The position numbers and the translations under genes are program-made. Shown here one piece after another: positions 1-12,800 of a stretch of 64,000 nt of DNA (positions are counted from its first letter, which is position 1; each line of letters opens with the position of its first letter). Below the pieces are notes generated by a model. It was given only the letters and a program-made list of their open reading frames with translations. It was not told the DNA's origin and ran no database searches. This stretch comes from Kudoa neothunni (Eukaryota > Cnidaria), in assembly GCA_964304625.1 (NCBI GenBank), contig OZ199840.1:4216001-4280000 (forward strand), given 5' to 3'.

Positions 1-198
1 GGGGTCTTTTTAAACTCCGTTGGCAACCCTGACTATATTACAATTTGAGTCGCCGAATGATGCCATATGACATCATGTAGTTATGTATAATACTTTCTAA
101 GTTAAAGATAATGTATTCCATTTTAATTTTATATCTAGAAATAATATATAATGAGAAATATTTTTTCTCAATTTTAATTTTTTTTGGGTCGAAAGGGT
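1..198 (-). mobile_element. piggyBac-family 5' end, cut by the window edge
   Basis: The right end reads AAGGG followed by TTAA at 199-202, which is the piggyBac terminus and target tetranucleotide. A near-palindrome, GATGCCATATGACATC, lies at about 59-74. On the minus strand it contains the start codon of a short reading frame beginning MASFGD. The transposase of the element at 45034-47254 begins MASFGE and its ATG sits in the same kind of palindrome, so the two belong to one family. The frame stops after about 18 codons and the rest lies outside the window. This is a dead fragment. Confidence 0.6.
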
Positions 199-224
199 TA
201 ATATTAAATGATAATAGATATAAT

Positions 225-490
225 TTTGTTTGAAAACCTATAGACCTTATCGAACTGAAAGTAATCGTGGGATTACTACATATATATGGTCAATTACCAT
301 CAATCAAACAAAGAGTAGTTCCATTCTATGGGATGAAATTCACGATAGGACCGTTGGTTTGTGCAACTATGAGCCGTGAAAAGTTAAACGTAATTTTTGC
401 TTATATTCGTCAAAACGAATATAGGAATAGGAATAATGTAGATGAGCAATTATATCCTAGGAACGTAGTGTGTCATTTCTAATGTATGTG
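225..490 (+). pseudogene. piggyBac transposase fragment
   Basis: The plus-strand frame reads from about IELKVIVGLLHIYG through FTIGPLVCATMSREKLNVIF to YIRQNEYRNRNN. This matches the piggyBac (DDE_Tnp_1_7) segment just upstream of the catalytic core: a hydrophobic GLL.Y/IYG helix, then FGP..MSR.R/KF..I. followed by a short basic stretch. Catalytic Asp motifs were not found downstream, where stops occur in all frames. It differs in sequence from the other piggyBac copies in this window, so it is probably a separate, older family. Confidence 0.5.
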
Positions 491-790
491 CGAAGGAACC
501 ATCAAAGTACATACGACTTGAAATTTTTCAGGATATACGATAGCTCATCTTGCCATGCTTCTAATAAAATTCCTTATTTTAGGAAAATTAAAGAAGACAA
601 GAGAATAATCTAGCTTTTAACATAGCGATAAAATTCACGGAAAATGCTTTAAAAGTTGGCAGAAATATCATTTTTGATAATTGTTTTCCAACTTGGCAAC
701 TTGCATTATATCTTTAAAGGCGTAAAACTTCAATGCTTAGAACTTTTCTTATGCGCAAAGCTTTCGATCAACTGGAATTCTTACAAAATA

Positions 791-1895
791 TAGGGTTTCT
801 CATTTAAATTCGTCATTTTTTAATTCTAATTTTAACCATAAATTTATTACCACAATGTTTCTTTAATGAATCTGCGTTATTTCAGTTAAACTCGTTAATC
901 GTATTTAATGTGTCTTGGAAATAGATGTACAGATGAGTTATCAGATTCTAATAACGAAGGAAACTGTTGTAGTTCTGATTCTGATATCATTGAAACCAAA
1001 ATAAATCCATCAAGGAATAAAAACAAGAAATAATCAAATGGATAGAGTTGGATTACATTATTTCTTTGACAATTTTTAAGAAATGGTTCTAGAGAAATTT
1101 GGCGTCAATGTATCTCTCAGTATCGTTTATAGAGTTACTTGTGAATTCCATTATAATTTAAGATAATTAGTTAAAGTTACGGGGAAAAATTGTAGCGATA
1201 CATTAAATAAAAGGAAGTATTATATAAAAACGTTTGGCCAGCTAGAAACCAAACGGAGATACGTAAGTATAATCTTTCTTGACGAAGTCGGATTTCCAGT
1301 AGTCAATAGACCTAAAAGAGAAAGATCACTGAGGGATAAATCAGCGTATTTATTTATCAACACCGCCATAAGCAGAAATATTCCTGTTGTTCCCACCATA
1401 AACAAAAATGGCATTATCTACAAAAAAATTCATGACAAGGCGGTGACAGAAGAAAATTTCAAACTGTGCCAAAAGGAATCAAAAGATGAATATATTTAAA
1501 CGGAAATTAAAGAACTTATTTTCATGACGGATAATTAACGCATTATTCCTTATAAAGGTCCCCAGGAAACGATCAATTCTAAAAACGTTGATATCCAATA
1601 ATTACCACCTTACTCGCCATTTTCAACCTCAGTAGAAAATGTATTTTCAATATGAGAGAATCTTGCCATAAGAAAACATTGTACAAATGAAACAGGATTG
1701 AAAAAAGCCATTCTGAATGGTTTAACGGAATGAAACCATCTCATTGCGATGGATTCTACAGGAAAATTATGGGATATATTACTCGATCGTTCCAGAGGAA
1801 GATTTTTGTAAAATAAATGTATATTGTTGATAATAACGAGTGTGATAATATAAATGATGAATTTAAAAAGTGACGAATTTAAATATGAAACCCTC
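791..1895 (+). mobile_element. Tc1/mariner (IS630-type) transposon, inactive
   Basis: The ends are inverted repeats of about 35 bp: AGGGTTTCTCATTTAAATTC on the left against AGGGTTTCATATTTAAATTC read inward from the right. Both are flanked by TA (789-790 and 1896-1897), the duplication this superfamily makes. Between them the plus strand encodes a degraded transposase: HTH-like remains near 1050-1160, FLDEVGFPVVNRP with the first Asp at about 1282, FMTDN with the second near 1525, and LPPYSPF...VEN with Glu near 1640. Counting residues gives about 34 between the second Asp and the Glu, the DD34E spacing of Tc1. Several in-frame stops show it is dead, but both ends are easily aligned. Confidence 0.85.
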
Positions 1896-1897
1896 TA

Positions 1898-3219
1898 AAT
1901 ACAGAGGAGTTTGCTCTTCCTTGTTTGGATTTTACAACCTATTCACCCATGTATCTTATATATCTAACAAGGACAAAATTGTTATTTCAGTTTCGTCTTA
2001 ACATGGCGCGATAGATTTGACTTCTGACGTTCGTATTAAAGGAATAACGGGTAACGTGGAGTTCAGGCGCACCGCCCCGCAATCCTTCGCATATTAGCTG
2101 CGGATTAGGGCTAAAAATGGTGATAACAATCTTTTTTCGGGATTTAAAAAATGTTGATGCCAGCAAAACCAAGAAATTTTTATTGACTGAATGGTGTTAA
2201 ACAAAAAATACTGTTTGGAGTTGCTTCAATTTATTGGATTACCAAGAAAACCAAATTATTATTATAACAATGAGATGCAGTTAGTTGTAAGAAAACGATT
2301 AATTGATAGGCATTCTTTCCATTATAAAAACTGTGGAAAGTATAGTTCCAGGGATTGGAAAAAATTAATTGGTCAAAAATTAATGACAATTAATATAATT
2401 TTAATTAATATTCTTTCCTATTATAATTGTTTTTATCCTTGAATCTATTCATTTGTATTTTGAATTTTGCAGCATGTCTATAATAATTTATAATTTGCCG
2501 ATTTCCATGTTTGTTTCAATTGTAATAAACATCTATTTGTCTTAGCTCTCTAAAAAACATTTTATAAATAAACGATGTCTCTCTTAATCATAGAGCAAGT
2601 TTATGTTGCATTTTATACTTCATCTGGATTTGATAATGCATCTTCGTGTATAGTACTAAATTCACATGTCCAAGTTCTGATTAGTGGTAACGACTAATTC
2701 TTAATCTTCTAACAACTAAAATGATTTTTTAATGTAATGTAAATATTGATCAACATCGACTCCAATTAATATTTTAAACAACAATTTCTAACATTTATTT
2801 CTATTTCTTCTAAGTTAATACTTGAATACGAATTTTTTGATTTATTTATCGATTTATGCAACTTTAAAAATATTAAATATCCCCCTATCACATTTATAAG
2901 GTCAATATCGACGAAATATTTTTTAGAAAAATCTAGATTTTAGAAACAAAAGTTTGAATCATCTCTTTAAATTCACACATTTGGGATATTTTGTCTACTG
3001 TTACCATTATTATTATATCACGGTTTTATTATGGTATTGGGTATCATTTATTATTTTTCCATATTTTTTATCTCTATTTTATGTTTACTCTTTCTATAAT
3101 AGATAATAATGTGAGACGAAAACAATAAAGATCCTTATTAATAAATATTGAGCATAGTAAAAATATTTTCTGAACATATTTATTCTTCTAAATAAAATAT
3201 AAATGACTAATCTTTTATC
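1898..3219. other. Gene-poor stretch
   Basis: AT-rich. An open frame at 2191-2442 (+) of 83 codons is lysine/asparagine/tyrosine-rich and matches no family I know. The only GC-rich patch is near 2040-2110, and it gives no coherent product on either strand. No splice-linked exon set was seen. Confidence 0.5.
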
Positions 3220-4165
3220 AACCCTTTGAACCCCACTGTTGCTAAATGGCAACGTTTTAATTTTATGAATGTTTAACCATTTAATTACATTTTTTAAATA
3301 TATCTTTATTATAATAATATAGTTAATGTTTATTTGATTTTATAAAGATGAATTATAAAAACTTGTATGCTTTATATCAATAGCAATACAGATGAATATC
3401 AAACTCTACGGCAAATATAAAAATGGCTAAAAGTATCCTGCAATTGAACTTGGAATTTTGAGGTTCCAATAAAATTTAAAAATATACACATATACTATTA
3501 AATAAGTTTATTCTAAAAATGAATCTAAAGAGAAAATATGTTTTGATATGTATACTATAGAGACATTAATCCTTGTTGCCATTTGGCAACGTTCGACCCT
3601 CGATTTAAATGTTTATACTCCTTGAATTGGATTCTGACTAGATTGGGCGAGAGTGGGAATAGGAACAAACAGAACAGACTTTTAAAAAATCATATTATTA
3701 CCAGGTGGGGACAAATCAGACGTTGGACTGGAATAGGATTCCATTTTATATAGTAAATATGATGGTATTGTATCCGAACACAGTTCTAGTGATGAGGAGG
3801 AAGACGATTACCGTTTAAATTAGACAATGAACGCGAAAAATTTATTAACTAATGATATTGAAGCAACTGATATTTTTGAACAAGCTGAATATATTATATT
3901 TGAATGTTTCATTTATTTCAACCGATTCTATAATGATAGATCATTTGAACATATTTGCATTAAGTGTCATGTTCATTTGTACCTCAATAAAAAAACAGAA
4001 ACTGCTTTTTGGATTATCAAAATCATAATAGATAATTTAATATTTCATTTCTGATGGTGGAAGAGTAATTTTTTGGTTAAAAACAAAGTAACATAAAAAC
4101 GACCACACACACACTCCTGCATATTGAAATAAGCCGCGTCCCAATGTTGCCATTTGGCACCGTGT
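3220..4165 (+). mobile_element. Decayed piggyBac remnants with palindromic ends
   Basis: Three near copies of a 16-bp palindrome occur here: GTTGCTAAATGGCAAC at about 3239, GTTGCCATTTGGCAAC at about 3574 and GTTGCCATTTGGCACC at about 4145. The first is preceded by CCCTTTGAACCCCACT, the same 16-bp spacing from the terminus as in the element ending at 47254. Between 3690 and 4055 are pieces of a transposase. One is an acidic N-terminal stretch (EHSSSDEEEDDYRLN). The other is a C-terminal segment (CIKCHVHLYLNKK) resembling the piggyBac Cys-rich tail, with the catalytic middle missing. This looks like one or two internally deleted copies. Confidence 0.5.
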
Positions 4166-6911
4166 GTGTATCTTTCCAATTTTTGAAATAACTGCTCCAA
4201 TTTTTGGATATTTTATATAAAATTATTTAAAATGAAACATAATGAGCAAAAAAAATTTACGTTAATAAGGTGTGTTATACAATATGACGCATTTCGTTAT
4301 TGTATTAGTTCAATGTTAGGATTCATACAATATATTTTTGTTTTTAGGGGAAAAATATTTTTAGTTGTATTAAGCAAATAATGACTATATGGAAACTAAA
4401 GTTATTAGCATTTTTTGTTTCGATTTTTAATATTAAATACTAATAGAGTTGATAAATAATGACCTAGTTGCAATTATTTCTAGGCTGACTGTTTCCCAGG
4501 TACCCGATAATCCCCTCCCGGGACTGGCTATTCTCATGAAAACGAATTACTTCTCTATTATAAAAGATATTTTCAATCTGACTTCTTGCTTAAATTTAAC
4601 TATTTTTAAACTAATTTTTGATGCAAAAATAATTTGAAAATTTAAAGAGCAAAAATTCAACATTTTGTCAGCTCTGTTCATATTATTCAATAAATACACT
4701 CACATTGTTTGAGTCTAATATTACATACTATAAACGTTTAGTTGAAATAAAATGCAAATATATCTAATGGCTGGTAGAAACCTTTAGTTTAATACGTCTA
4801 AACGCACCCAATTTAAATTAGAGTAAGTCATCTCCAATCATTTAGGAAACATGTACATTTCTATCTAAAAATTTTTTTAATATAAATTAAAAAAGAGGTC
4901 GTTAATTAATGGATATTAACTGGATCTGAATTATTCCACATCAACATAAATCACTTTTCGTATGTATCTATAGGATTGCACCGTAATTTCGGGGAATTTT
5001 CGTTGTTTTTCCCTACATATATATTTACTTTAGTTAGAAGCACGGGGAAGGATTTCATGTTGCCAATCCTTGAATACGGAACCTATAGTTTAAATTTAAG
5101 AGTAAACCTATACGTCCTAATTTAAACTCATTTACCAATTTTGAACATGTGTGGCGATAATAAATGTTTCTGCATTAATTTCTCTAGTAATATCTCAATG
5201 GGTAGATTTATAAAATTAAAAGTTTCGAATGATTGCACATTATTTAAATATCACAGCAACATTTGGCTAATGGAATAAGACATGACTAATTTTTTTTTCA
5301 ATAATATAACAACGAATTCCTAAATCCTTGTTGGTCACCAAACACATTTGATTTTTGAAGGAAGAATTAAACCTTATGTTGATTTCCTTCATTTTTGATA
5401 ATTTATTTTCTTTGAACTATTTAAAATAGTGACCTATCTAGGATTAATGTCGCGATGAACAAGATCAATCATTGCATATTTATTTTATCAGTTATTAAAC
5501 AACATCAAATAAATGTGGAGCGATTCCAATGGGATATTCGTGCTCGTTGCTTCATTTAATTTAGGTTGAAATTTTTTTTTCCAGCTTTTAAAGTAAACAT
5601 CTCTGATATGAATGGATCCGAGAGATTAGTCTATTCCTTGTTATATAAACTTTTGAGAATTGTCATCTTACATGTATGGTAGTGAGTTAAATTGATTGAT
5701 TTTACTTCAAGAAAGGCGTAATCATCATTAGGTGTAATGTATGTATTCAAGACCAAAAATTCGTGGATGATGATTTTTGAGTGCCTTTGCTTTGACTTTT
5801 GTAGAACGAACCGACGAAGAAATGTAGTAAGTATAATAAACAAGGTTGGAGTTAAAATAACGGTTGATTCGTCCTTGAGCAATTTGAATTGTTCTGAAAA
5901 ATTTCATTTTAAGATTGCAAATATTTGCTCGCGGATACTGAGGAATATGTAATTTTAATAGTTCAGAAAAATCAATTTTCACTCCAATGAAGAATTGATC
6001 AACTTATCCATTAGCTATGGTTGTTAAGCTGTGCGCCCCATAAAATTTTTCAATAAAAGGTATAGGTTTGAGCAAATCAATTTAAAAGCGCTTCATAGGA
6101 AGCAATAATGGCATCACGTTTCAGACTTATTCCATGTAATTGGTATTTTATATCTTACAAGAGCTTAAATTTCTCTTCTCTAATTGAATGTAATATATAA
6201 ACTTGTTATACAGATGTCGGATATTTCATAGTTCTTAAAAACTAATAAATAACTCACGAAATAGAGAGCCCCACTATCAAATAGAATCCACGAGCATATT
6301 CAGACATGGTGGGTGACACAAAATTTCACAAACAGAAAAGTTTCTATTTATTATTAAATGTTTTTAAATTTTATTTAAATTGTAATGTTTGTATTACATT
6401 ATATAAGACTAAAAATTGTGTGTGCTTACTGGGCAGTGTAAACAGGGAAGATAAAATGTGGAATTCTTGTTCTTTAAATTTTTAAACAATCTTTGTATAG
6501 AAAATTAGATTAATAATAGCTTAATTCAAATAAGAAATTAGAGTTGAAATATCTTTTATAACGGAGGAGATATTCGTTACCATGAGAATAGCCATTGTCT
6601 TTTAAACTTGAAATGTTTATTATAAAAAACAAACAAAAAAATATGCACAGAATATTCAAAACAATCAGTATTACATTTTTAAATACACTCTAAATATTAG
6701 AATCTAAACATCAGAGTATCATTAAGGATGATCGTAGTACATTATATTTTTATGTTTTTAATTTAATTATACTATACATTCTTGTATTAACATTTGGGGT
6801 GCAATTGTGAAATAACCTATAGAAATAGATCAACAAAAATTGGTATCTAGTGAAAATTATAAATATAACATTCTTTTTAATTATAGTTTGAATTTGCAAA
6901 AACAACCAAAA
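4166..6911. other. Gene-poor stretch
   Basis: AT-rich DNA between the piggyBac debris and the Kunitz gene. Minus-strand open frames at 5631-5982 overlap in two phases and might be exons, but no protein family is recognisable in either. The only clear signal is the 60-bp repeat at 6555-6615, listed separately. Confidence 0.4.
6555..6615. repeat. Solo copy of the long-inverted-repeat terminus
   Basis: About 60 bp resemble the outer part of the inverted repeat at 44838-44899: GGAGATATTC, then CCATG, then AATAGCCATTGTCTTTT and CTTG, in the same order and near the same spacing. No partner copy was found nearby. It is probably a truncated relative of the element at 42957-44894. Confidence 0.5.
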
Positions 6912-8353
6912 TCATTGGCTTGGTGTTTGTTGGTCATCCTGAGTGTTTCCAAGTGAATCACTTTTTGTGTATGTACCGTCATCAGGATCCATTTGTTCCC
7001 AGCAAATAGTTTTGCAAGCATCGAATGATTTAAAATTATTAGCATTTCCATTGAGTCCCCCAAACATGAATGGCAAACATTTAAAGTTATCTTCGGAACT
7101 ATCAAAATACCATCTTTTAACATTTAAATTTCCATTAATATTATCATCTTTGCTGAATTCACCAGCTTTTGGCATATAACAAACAGGTTCTCTTTCTATA
7201 GCTTCATCTTCTGCAGGTTTATCTATTTAATTTTCAGTAAAAATTTTGCATGTTTAGTAATTTACCCCATCCACAGTAACTTTCACAAATTTCAGCTGAA
7301 GGAAAATTATTTTTTGTTCGGTTAAACGCACCAGGCCAGCTTTCAAAGCGTGAACAACCTTTGTTGCTATGGTTGTAATAGAATCTTATTGTTGGTTTAT
7401 GTGAGCCACTCGCTGGTTTTTCGAACTGATCAGGTTGCACTCTACTACATGCAGGTATTTTTTGTTTCCTTTTAGCAACCGTATCAGCGATTGTATCATC
7501 ATGCTCATTTGCTATTGAAACATCATTTAAGTACAGAAAATGTTAATTACGGAAACATTTTTTAATGCATTCATTAATGGTGTCGAATGCCCCTCTTATC
7601 TTTTTTTAGTATCTATCAATCCTGCTGCTGCATACACGCATTGCTTCTCATCAATTAATGCGATAGCTTTGATTTCGGCTTCTTCCTTTTGAAGATCTGG
7701 TTTCAAGTGGCAGTCATGGTAATTTGGAATAGCATATTTATTTTTATCATTTTCGTTACTTAAATTCCCGCTATCTAGTTCGCCATATTCCAGATCTTCG
7801 TGTAATAATGTTATTATTAATAAATATTTTAGTATAACATACTATAACAGAATATTTTGCATTCTTCTTCGGTATCGTATCGGTTTCTATTTCCTCCGCA
7901 ACCTGAGTATTCGAAACTTTCACAAGCAGCAGTGGATTTATTCCATGACCATTTTTGTGTGATCTGAGCTTTACAAAGCCCTTTCTCCTTAGCCTTGTCT
8001 TGGCACCCATTAATTTTATCAGAAATCGGATTTTCAACTAAGCTAAATTAGTGTATTACATCAATAGAGAATTTACGATGTCTTTCGCATTCTATTTCCG
8101 TTCTAAAGTTGTTAAAGTTGCCCCTTGTTCCTCTGTATTGGAAAGTTTCGCATTTAGCTGTTTGATTATTAATATACCATCTTGTGAGTTCGTTGTTTAT
8201 ATCTTCACCTTGTTTAAATTCACCCACATCCCTTTCATAGAAAGGAAGTGCTCGTTCTGTATAGGAATTATTTAGAGTGAACGAAACATGTGTACCCGAT
8301 TTTATGTTAAAATAATAGACATTTACAACCACAAATGTTAATAAATATAACAT
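6912..8353 (-). CDS. Secreted protein with five Kunitz domains
   Basis: The protein starts with a hydrophobic signal-like segment (MLYLLTFVVVNVYYF) and carries five Kunitz/BPTI modules in exons joined by tiny introns, two of them exactly 39 nt. Domain 2 (about 8010-7830) has all six cysteines and LCKAQ, so the P1 residue is Lys followed by Ala as in BPTI; this predicts a trypsin-like protease inhibitor. Domains 3, 4 and 5 keep Cys1, 3, 5 and 6 but lack Cys2 and Cys4. Domain 1 keeps only Cys3 and Cys5. The hallmarks RWYFD, GGLNGNANNF and NFRTEIEC are otherwise clear. The third domain does not read through in one frame at an A-run near 7605-7612; a length error there or real decay are both possible. 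Function beyond protease inhibition is unknown. Confidence 0.8.
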
Positions 8354-9845
8354 TTTATTCAGTTACAATAAATACTATTCACAGATACTAATATTTTATT
8401 GGGAACTTCGTTAAATAAATAATACACCGATGTATTATTTATGTAGCCAATCAATAGTATTATTCATTGACCGTAATACGAGGTATATTGCATAAATAGT
8501 TGTTATTACGTTGAAGATTTTAATTCGTTTATATTCTATAGAAGAAGATATACAAAAATTGAATTAAGCCTAGAAAATATATAAAAATAAAGGTTACATT
8601 GAAATCTCATTGTTGAGCATAAATATGTGTGCATTTCCGCCCACAGATGAAACTTTAATTTAAAATAATTCGAATAAAATATCATTTATTCTAAAAAACA
8701 TAGGTTACTTCCTGGCTTTATTCACGTTTTAACATGGTAAATATTCAGTATAATTAAAAACGCTATTGTTATTCCAAATATTAATATAAGCCTAGGATAA
8801 ATTTATTAATCAAAATTGTTAGTTTCTGACTTAAAAAAGAAAGTTATCCATATGTTTTTCGAATTAATCCAATATTTTTGTATAAAATCGAAGACAAGTA
8901 TCCTTAGAAAATAATAAATTCGCATGTCAAGACGTTATTAACTTGAAATATTTTATTAAGAAAAAATAAAATTTGTAAAGATACATATACCTAAGAATGA
9001 TATAATGAAAATGTTTAAATTAATATGTAATAAATAATTACGTGGATTTATTACAGACAGTGCAAGAAAACAAGTCAAATAATATAGATGACAACTGCCA
9101 ACATGGCATGAGCGGTAGCTCTAATAGGAAATGTGGAAGAAGATTAATCATTGATGAATCTTCAATTTAACTCCATTATTATCCAATAAAATCTACAGGA
9201 AACGATATATATTTATTTGTTGTTTTGTTTTATTTAAGGGTGTCTCTAGAAAAGGTTTTAGAGTGTATTGGGAAACCATTCATTATGGAACAAATCAATC
9301 TAAATCGTCTACCTATTCAATAATATAAAACTTTTTTGGCCGACTGTTAACATGGATTTAGAATTTCATTTTAATACTTAAGTAAACTTAGTTAAGATTT
9401 AAAATAAATATTAATAGCTCCAACCGAGAATCGTACTCGGTATGAACGGAAAGTCGTAAAAACAATAAAAATGTTAAGCTACATTAAATATGTCACAATG
9501 GTGAATAATCGGCAAGATCTCTTACTCCCCATTACACATGTAAATAGTTAGAAGCCATGTCCATGTGCTTATAATTTTTCGGCAGAATGTATGCCACACT
9601 GAAACAATTTATATACACACGAAATATTATTTATGTGGCTTAAAGAGCATAAACAATAGCGCAATTCAGAAATGACGATGCATCCAATGTTTTATAAATA
9701 AATACAGGCAGTAAATTGTTAGAAAATATGGGTTTATTGAACAAAATAAATTATTCGAATCATACACAATTAAAATTAATTACAACAAGTATAATAAAAT
9801 ATAACAAACATAGTAAATGAGTGAATGCGGCAGAATCGAAATGTC
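8354..9845. other. Intergenic between Kunitz gene and DHX37
   Basis: Mostly AT-rich. At 9058-9169 (+) an open stretch follows a good acceptor (TTATTACAG) and ends in a stop. It encodes a short Cys-containing peptide with a CGRR site, but no upstream exon was found. At 9417-9457 (-) there is a tRNA-like T arm with no matching 5' half. No other gene is supported. Confidence 0.4.
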
Positions 9846-12800
9846 TTATGCCTTTTGGGGAGTAATTGGTGGCCAAATCGACTCCACATTTTGTTGCAAT
9901 GTTTCAGGTAGTAAACGGACGTATTTATCCAAAAGAACTATATTAATTCGCATTATAAATGAAAAACAGACATCTATATACAATTAGGTGATTTCTTCCA
10001 AGTTTTTAATAGTGTCTTTTTACAGTGGATATCACCATTGACAAACAAATCAATTATTTCACAAACGGTTACGTTGTAGCTAATCATTTATCAAAGTATT
10101 TAAATTTCACCAAAAAAGATACATTTGATCAGAGGTATTCAAATTTTTTGGATTGTACAAAAGGAAATCATTGAACTGTTTCAAGCTGCTAAAAAGTGTG
10201 CCATCGAGGAAAAACATGGTGAAAGTTTTGTAAAATTCGAAAGAGTCCGTTTTCATGGCGATTTTGGATAATTTAGGAAGAGACCAAGCGTGCGGTCCAT
10301 ACGTGACTTTTGTTGTAGCCATTATAGCATCTGCTGAGACGTCGTAAATTGGAGGCTCCTTTTTGGATATTTCAAATCGACAGAACGAATCAAATTGGAT
10401 AAGTTTTTTCGGGTTGATGGCACAAACATCTAGACGTGTATTATTCCCACATAAAAACTCCATGAAACAACTGAAATTACCATTTACATAAAGTTTGGAA
10501 GCTTCATGGAGGGATACAAACAAAATCCATGGAGGTAGTCGTTTTGATAACACACTCGAGGGATGAATATACACATCGGCTGAAGTCAGTCCACACTATT
10601 TTCCAATTAATAATCAAGTTGTTATTTATGATAGCAGTTCGGAAACTGCACAAATTTAAAAACAAAGATAAGCATAATTTAGAAAAATTATAAAATTAAT
10701 TTATAATATGTATCGAGTATTTTCCTACTTGATATGGATGCCTTATGTGACCATTTTCATTGATTTTAGGCATTTTTCTAATAAAAAGATAAAAAACAAT
10801 GTCGAATAACGAAAATTACTTAGCGATATGATCTGGGAACCCACAAAGAACAACAGCAACAATAATCTCGATTTGTGAGGAGGTTGGAGGTGGGATTTGA
10901 GAGACTGCATCTATCTCGCAGTCATAACGATGTTTCACTAAGTATTATATGAATATACAAAACTACTGATCTTATAAGCAATAATCAATTACAGATCTTT
11001 TTCAACTGATCAACCAAATTACAAACTTCCGTCAACGACTTGTAGTTGATTCGATGTATGTTGCAATAGTTTTCTCGATCTTCCACGCTATCATAATGAA
11101 GGCTGGCCCCAATCATTTTGATCAAAAATAAAAAGTCACCAAGCACATATTCCTTTCCGTGCTAGAGAATATAAAATTTGATTGTTTTCTCTGTATGATT
11201 ACCTTGGAGATCCATTTGAGTCGGTTGGTAAATGATTCATTTTCGTTGTTTTCAGTTGACGGCAATACCAAATCCTATAAATTATAAACTCGCATTACAC
11301 ACAACACACTTTAATATAGAAATTTATAAACAACAAATTACTCTAACCGACAATGAGGCAATCAATATTATCACATAGAAAACTATGTGAATACTGCATT
11401 GCTCTTTCTTACAATATTCCATAGCTTTAAGTAACATTTTAGAATAACGAGGAGATATAGGTAATCTGGACATTTCTTTTCCAAGTTCGGTTGGGACACC
11501 GCACAACGATAATGAACTGTCTATATTTTATATGGAACTCATTAATTTAAATCAACAAATCAACCAACCATTTCTATCAACAACTTTTTTCATCTCAAGA
11601 GCTCCTATAGCAACTAACAGGGTTTCAGCGTTTTTTATGGAATCTTTAGAAGGTGGCGTGGGGGAAAGGAAAGTCTTCGACTCGAGCAATACCAAGACAC
11701 TACGTTCGAGTAATTTTTTTTAAATATGACACAAAAAATACAGAGATACTTTCATTTGAAGTATAACCGATTCTAAAGGTTGTCTAAGAATGTCGGGTTC
11801 AGTGAAATCAGGCATGTCATACTGATAAACAGCGGAAGAGTATAGTCTAAATAACAACAGTTTAAATTTAATGAGAATAATGAGAATCTTGAAAATATTA
11901 AAATAAGCACCTGTAACAATGTCCAGGCCCGACTCTACCAGCACGACCAGTTCTTTGTTCAGCAGAGGCCTTTGAGCACCAACACACACTACGAATTTAA
12001 AATTAAAATTGAACCATTTAAATCTTATTAATTGAAAGTAATCTACTCAAAAGTAGTGGCTGAAGATTGACTATCGTATAACCGTTGTTTCACTTTTCCA
12101 GTATCAACGACGAATTTGATATTCGGTATAGTGATTGAGGTTTCAGCCACATTAGTGGCAACAATACAATGACGTACGTTCTCGGGCGGAGATTGAAATA
12201 CTAGTTTTTGTTTTTCTGTCGATAGATTGGCATACAAAGGGTAAACAATCATTGGGTATGATGGGTTTGTATTGTCACCACTGTTATCATCATTCTCAGA
12301 AAACTCGTTTGATGAGCAGTCAGAAATATTATCAGAACAGTCAATTTTATCGCGAGTATCATCCGTAGTATCGCTAGAAGATTCCTCGAAGGTCATTTTA
12401 CTATCGAATTAATTAATATTATCTTTGTATTGTATTTTGTGATAGATTGAATCACTTTTTGAGAGACTTCGTACGATATTTGGAATGATTAAATGTTGAG
12501 GTGTTTTCTGAGAAGCGAGTCCGTAACCAATTGCACAACAAAGTGACCTCTCGATGGCTAGTTACAAACACCAAAATACTACCGCGAGGATGGTTATTCT
12601 TGTGTATACTACACACCTAACTCAAATTATAGCCGACTTAAACATACCAAAATAACCAACTCGTTTGAATGCAGCCGTCATGTAATCGGAGGGAGTTTTC
12701 CTCGAAAAGTGGACACTTACAGGATATTGTCGAGAGGAAATCTAAAAACACACCAGTTTTATTATAAATAAGCAAATCAACTAGCTACTTACTTTGATAA

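Noticed and set aside
1987-2172. 61-codon minus frame in a GC-richer patch
   Set aside because: No recognisable motif and no flanking splice signals.
5631-5982. Overlapping minus-strand frames that could be exons
   Set aside because: No recognisable family, no consistent phase across a GT-AG pair, and a competing plus-strand frame.
9417-9457. tRNA-like T arm (CCGAG TACGATT CTCGG) plus TTGGAGC on the minus strand
   Set aside because: No 5' strand pairs with TTGGAGC within tRNA distance and the anticodon arm does not close, so it is at most a pseudogene tail.
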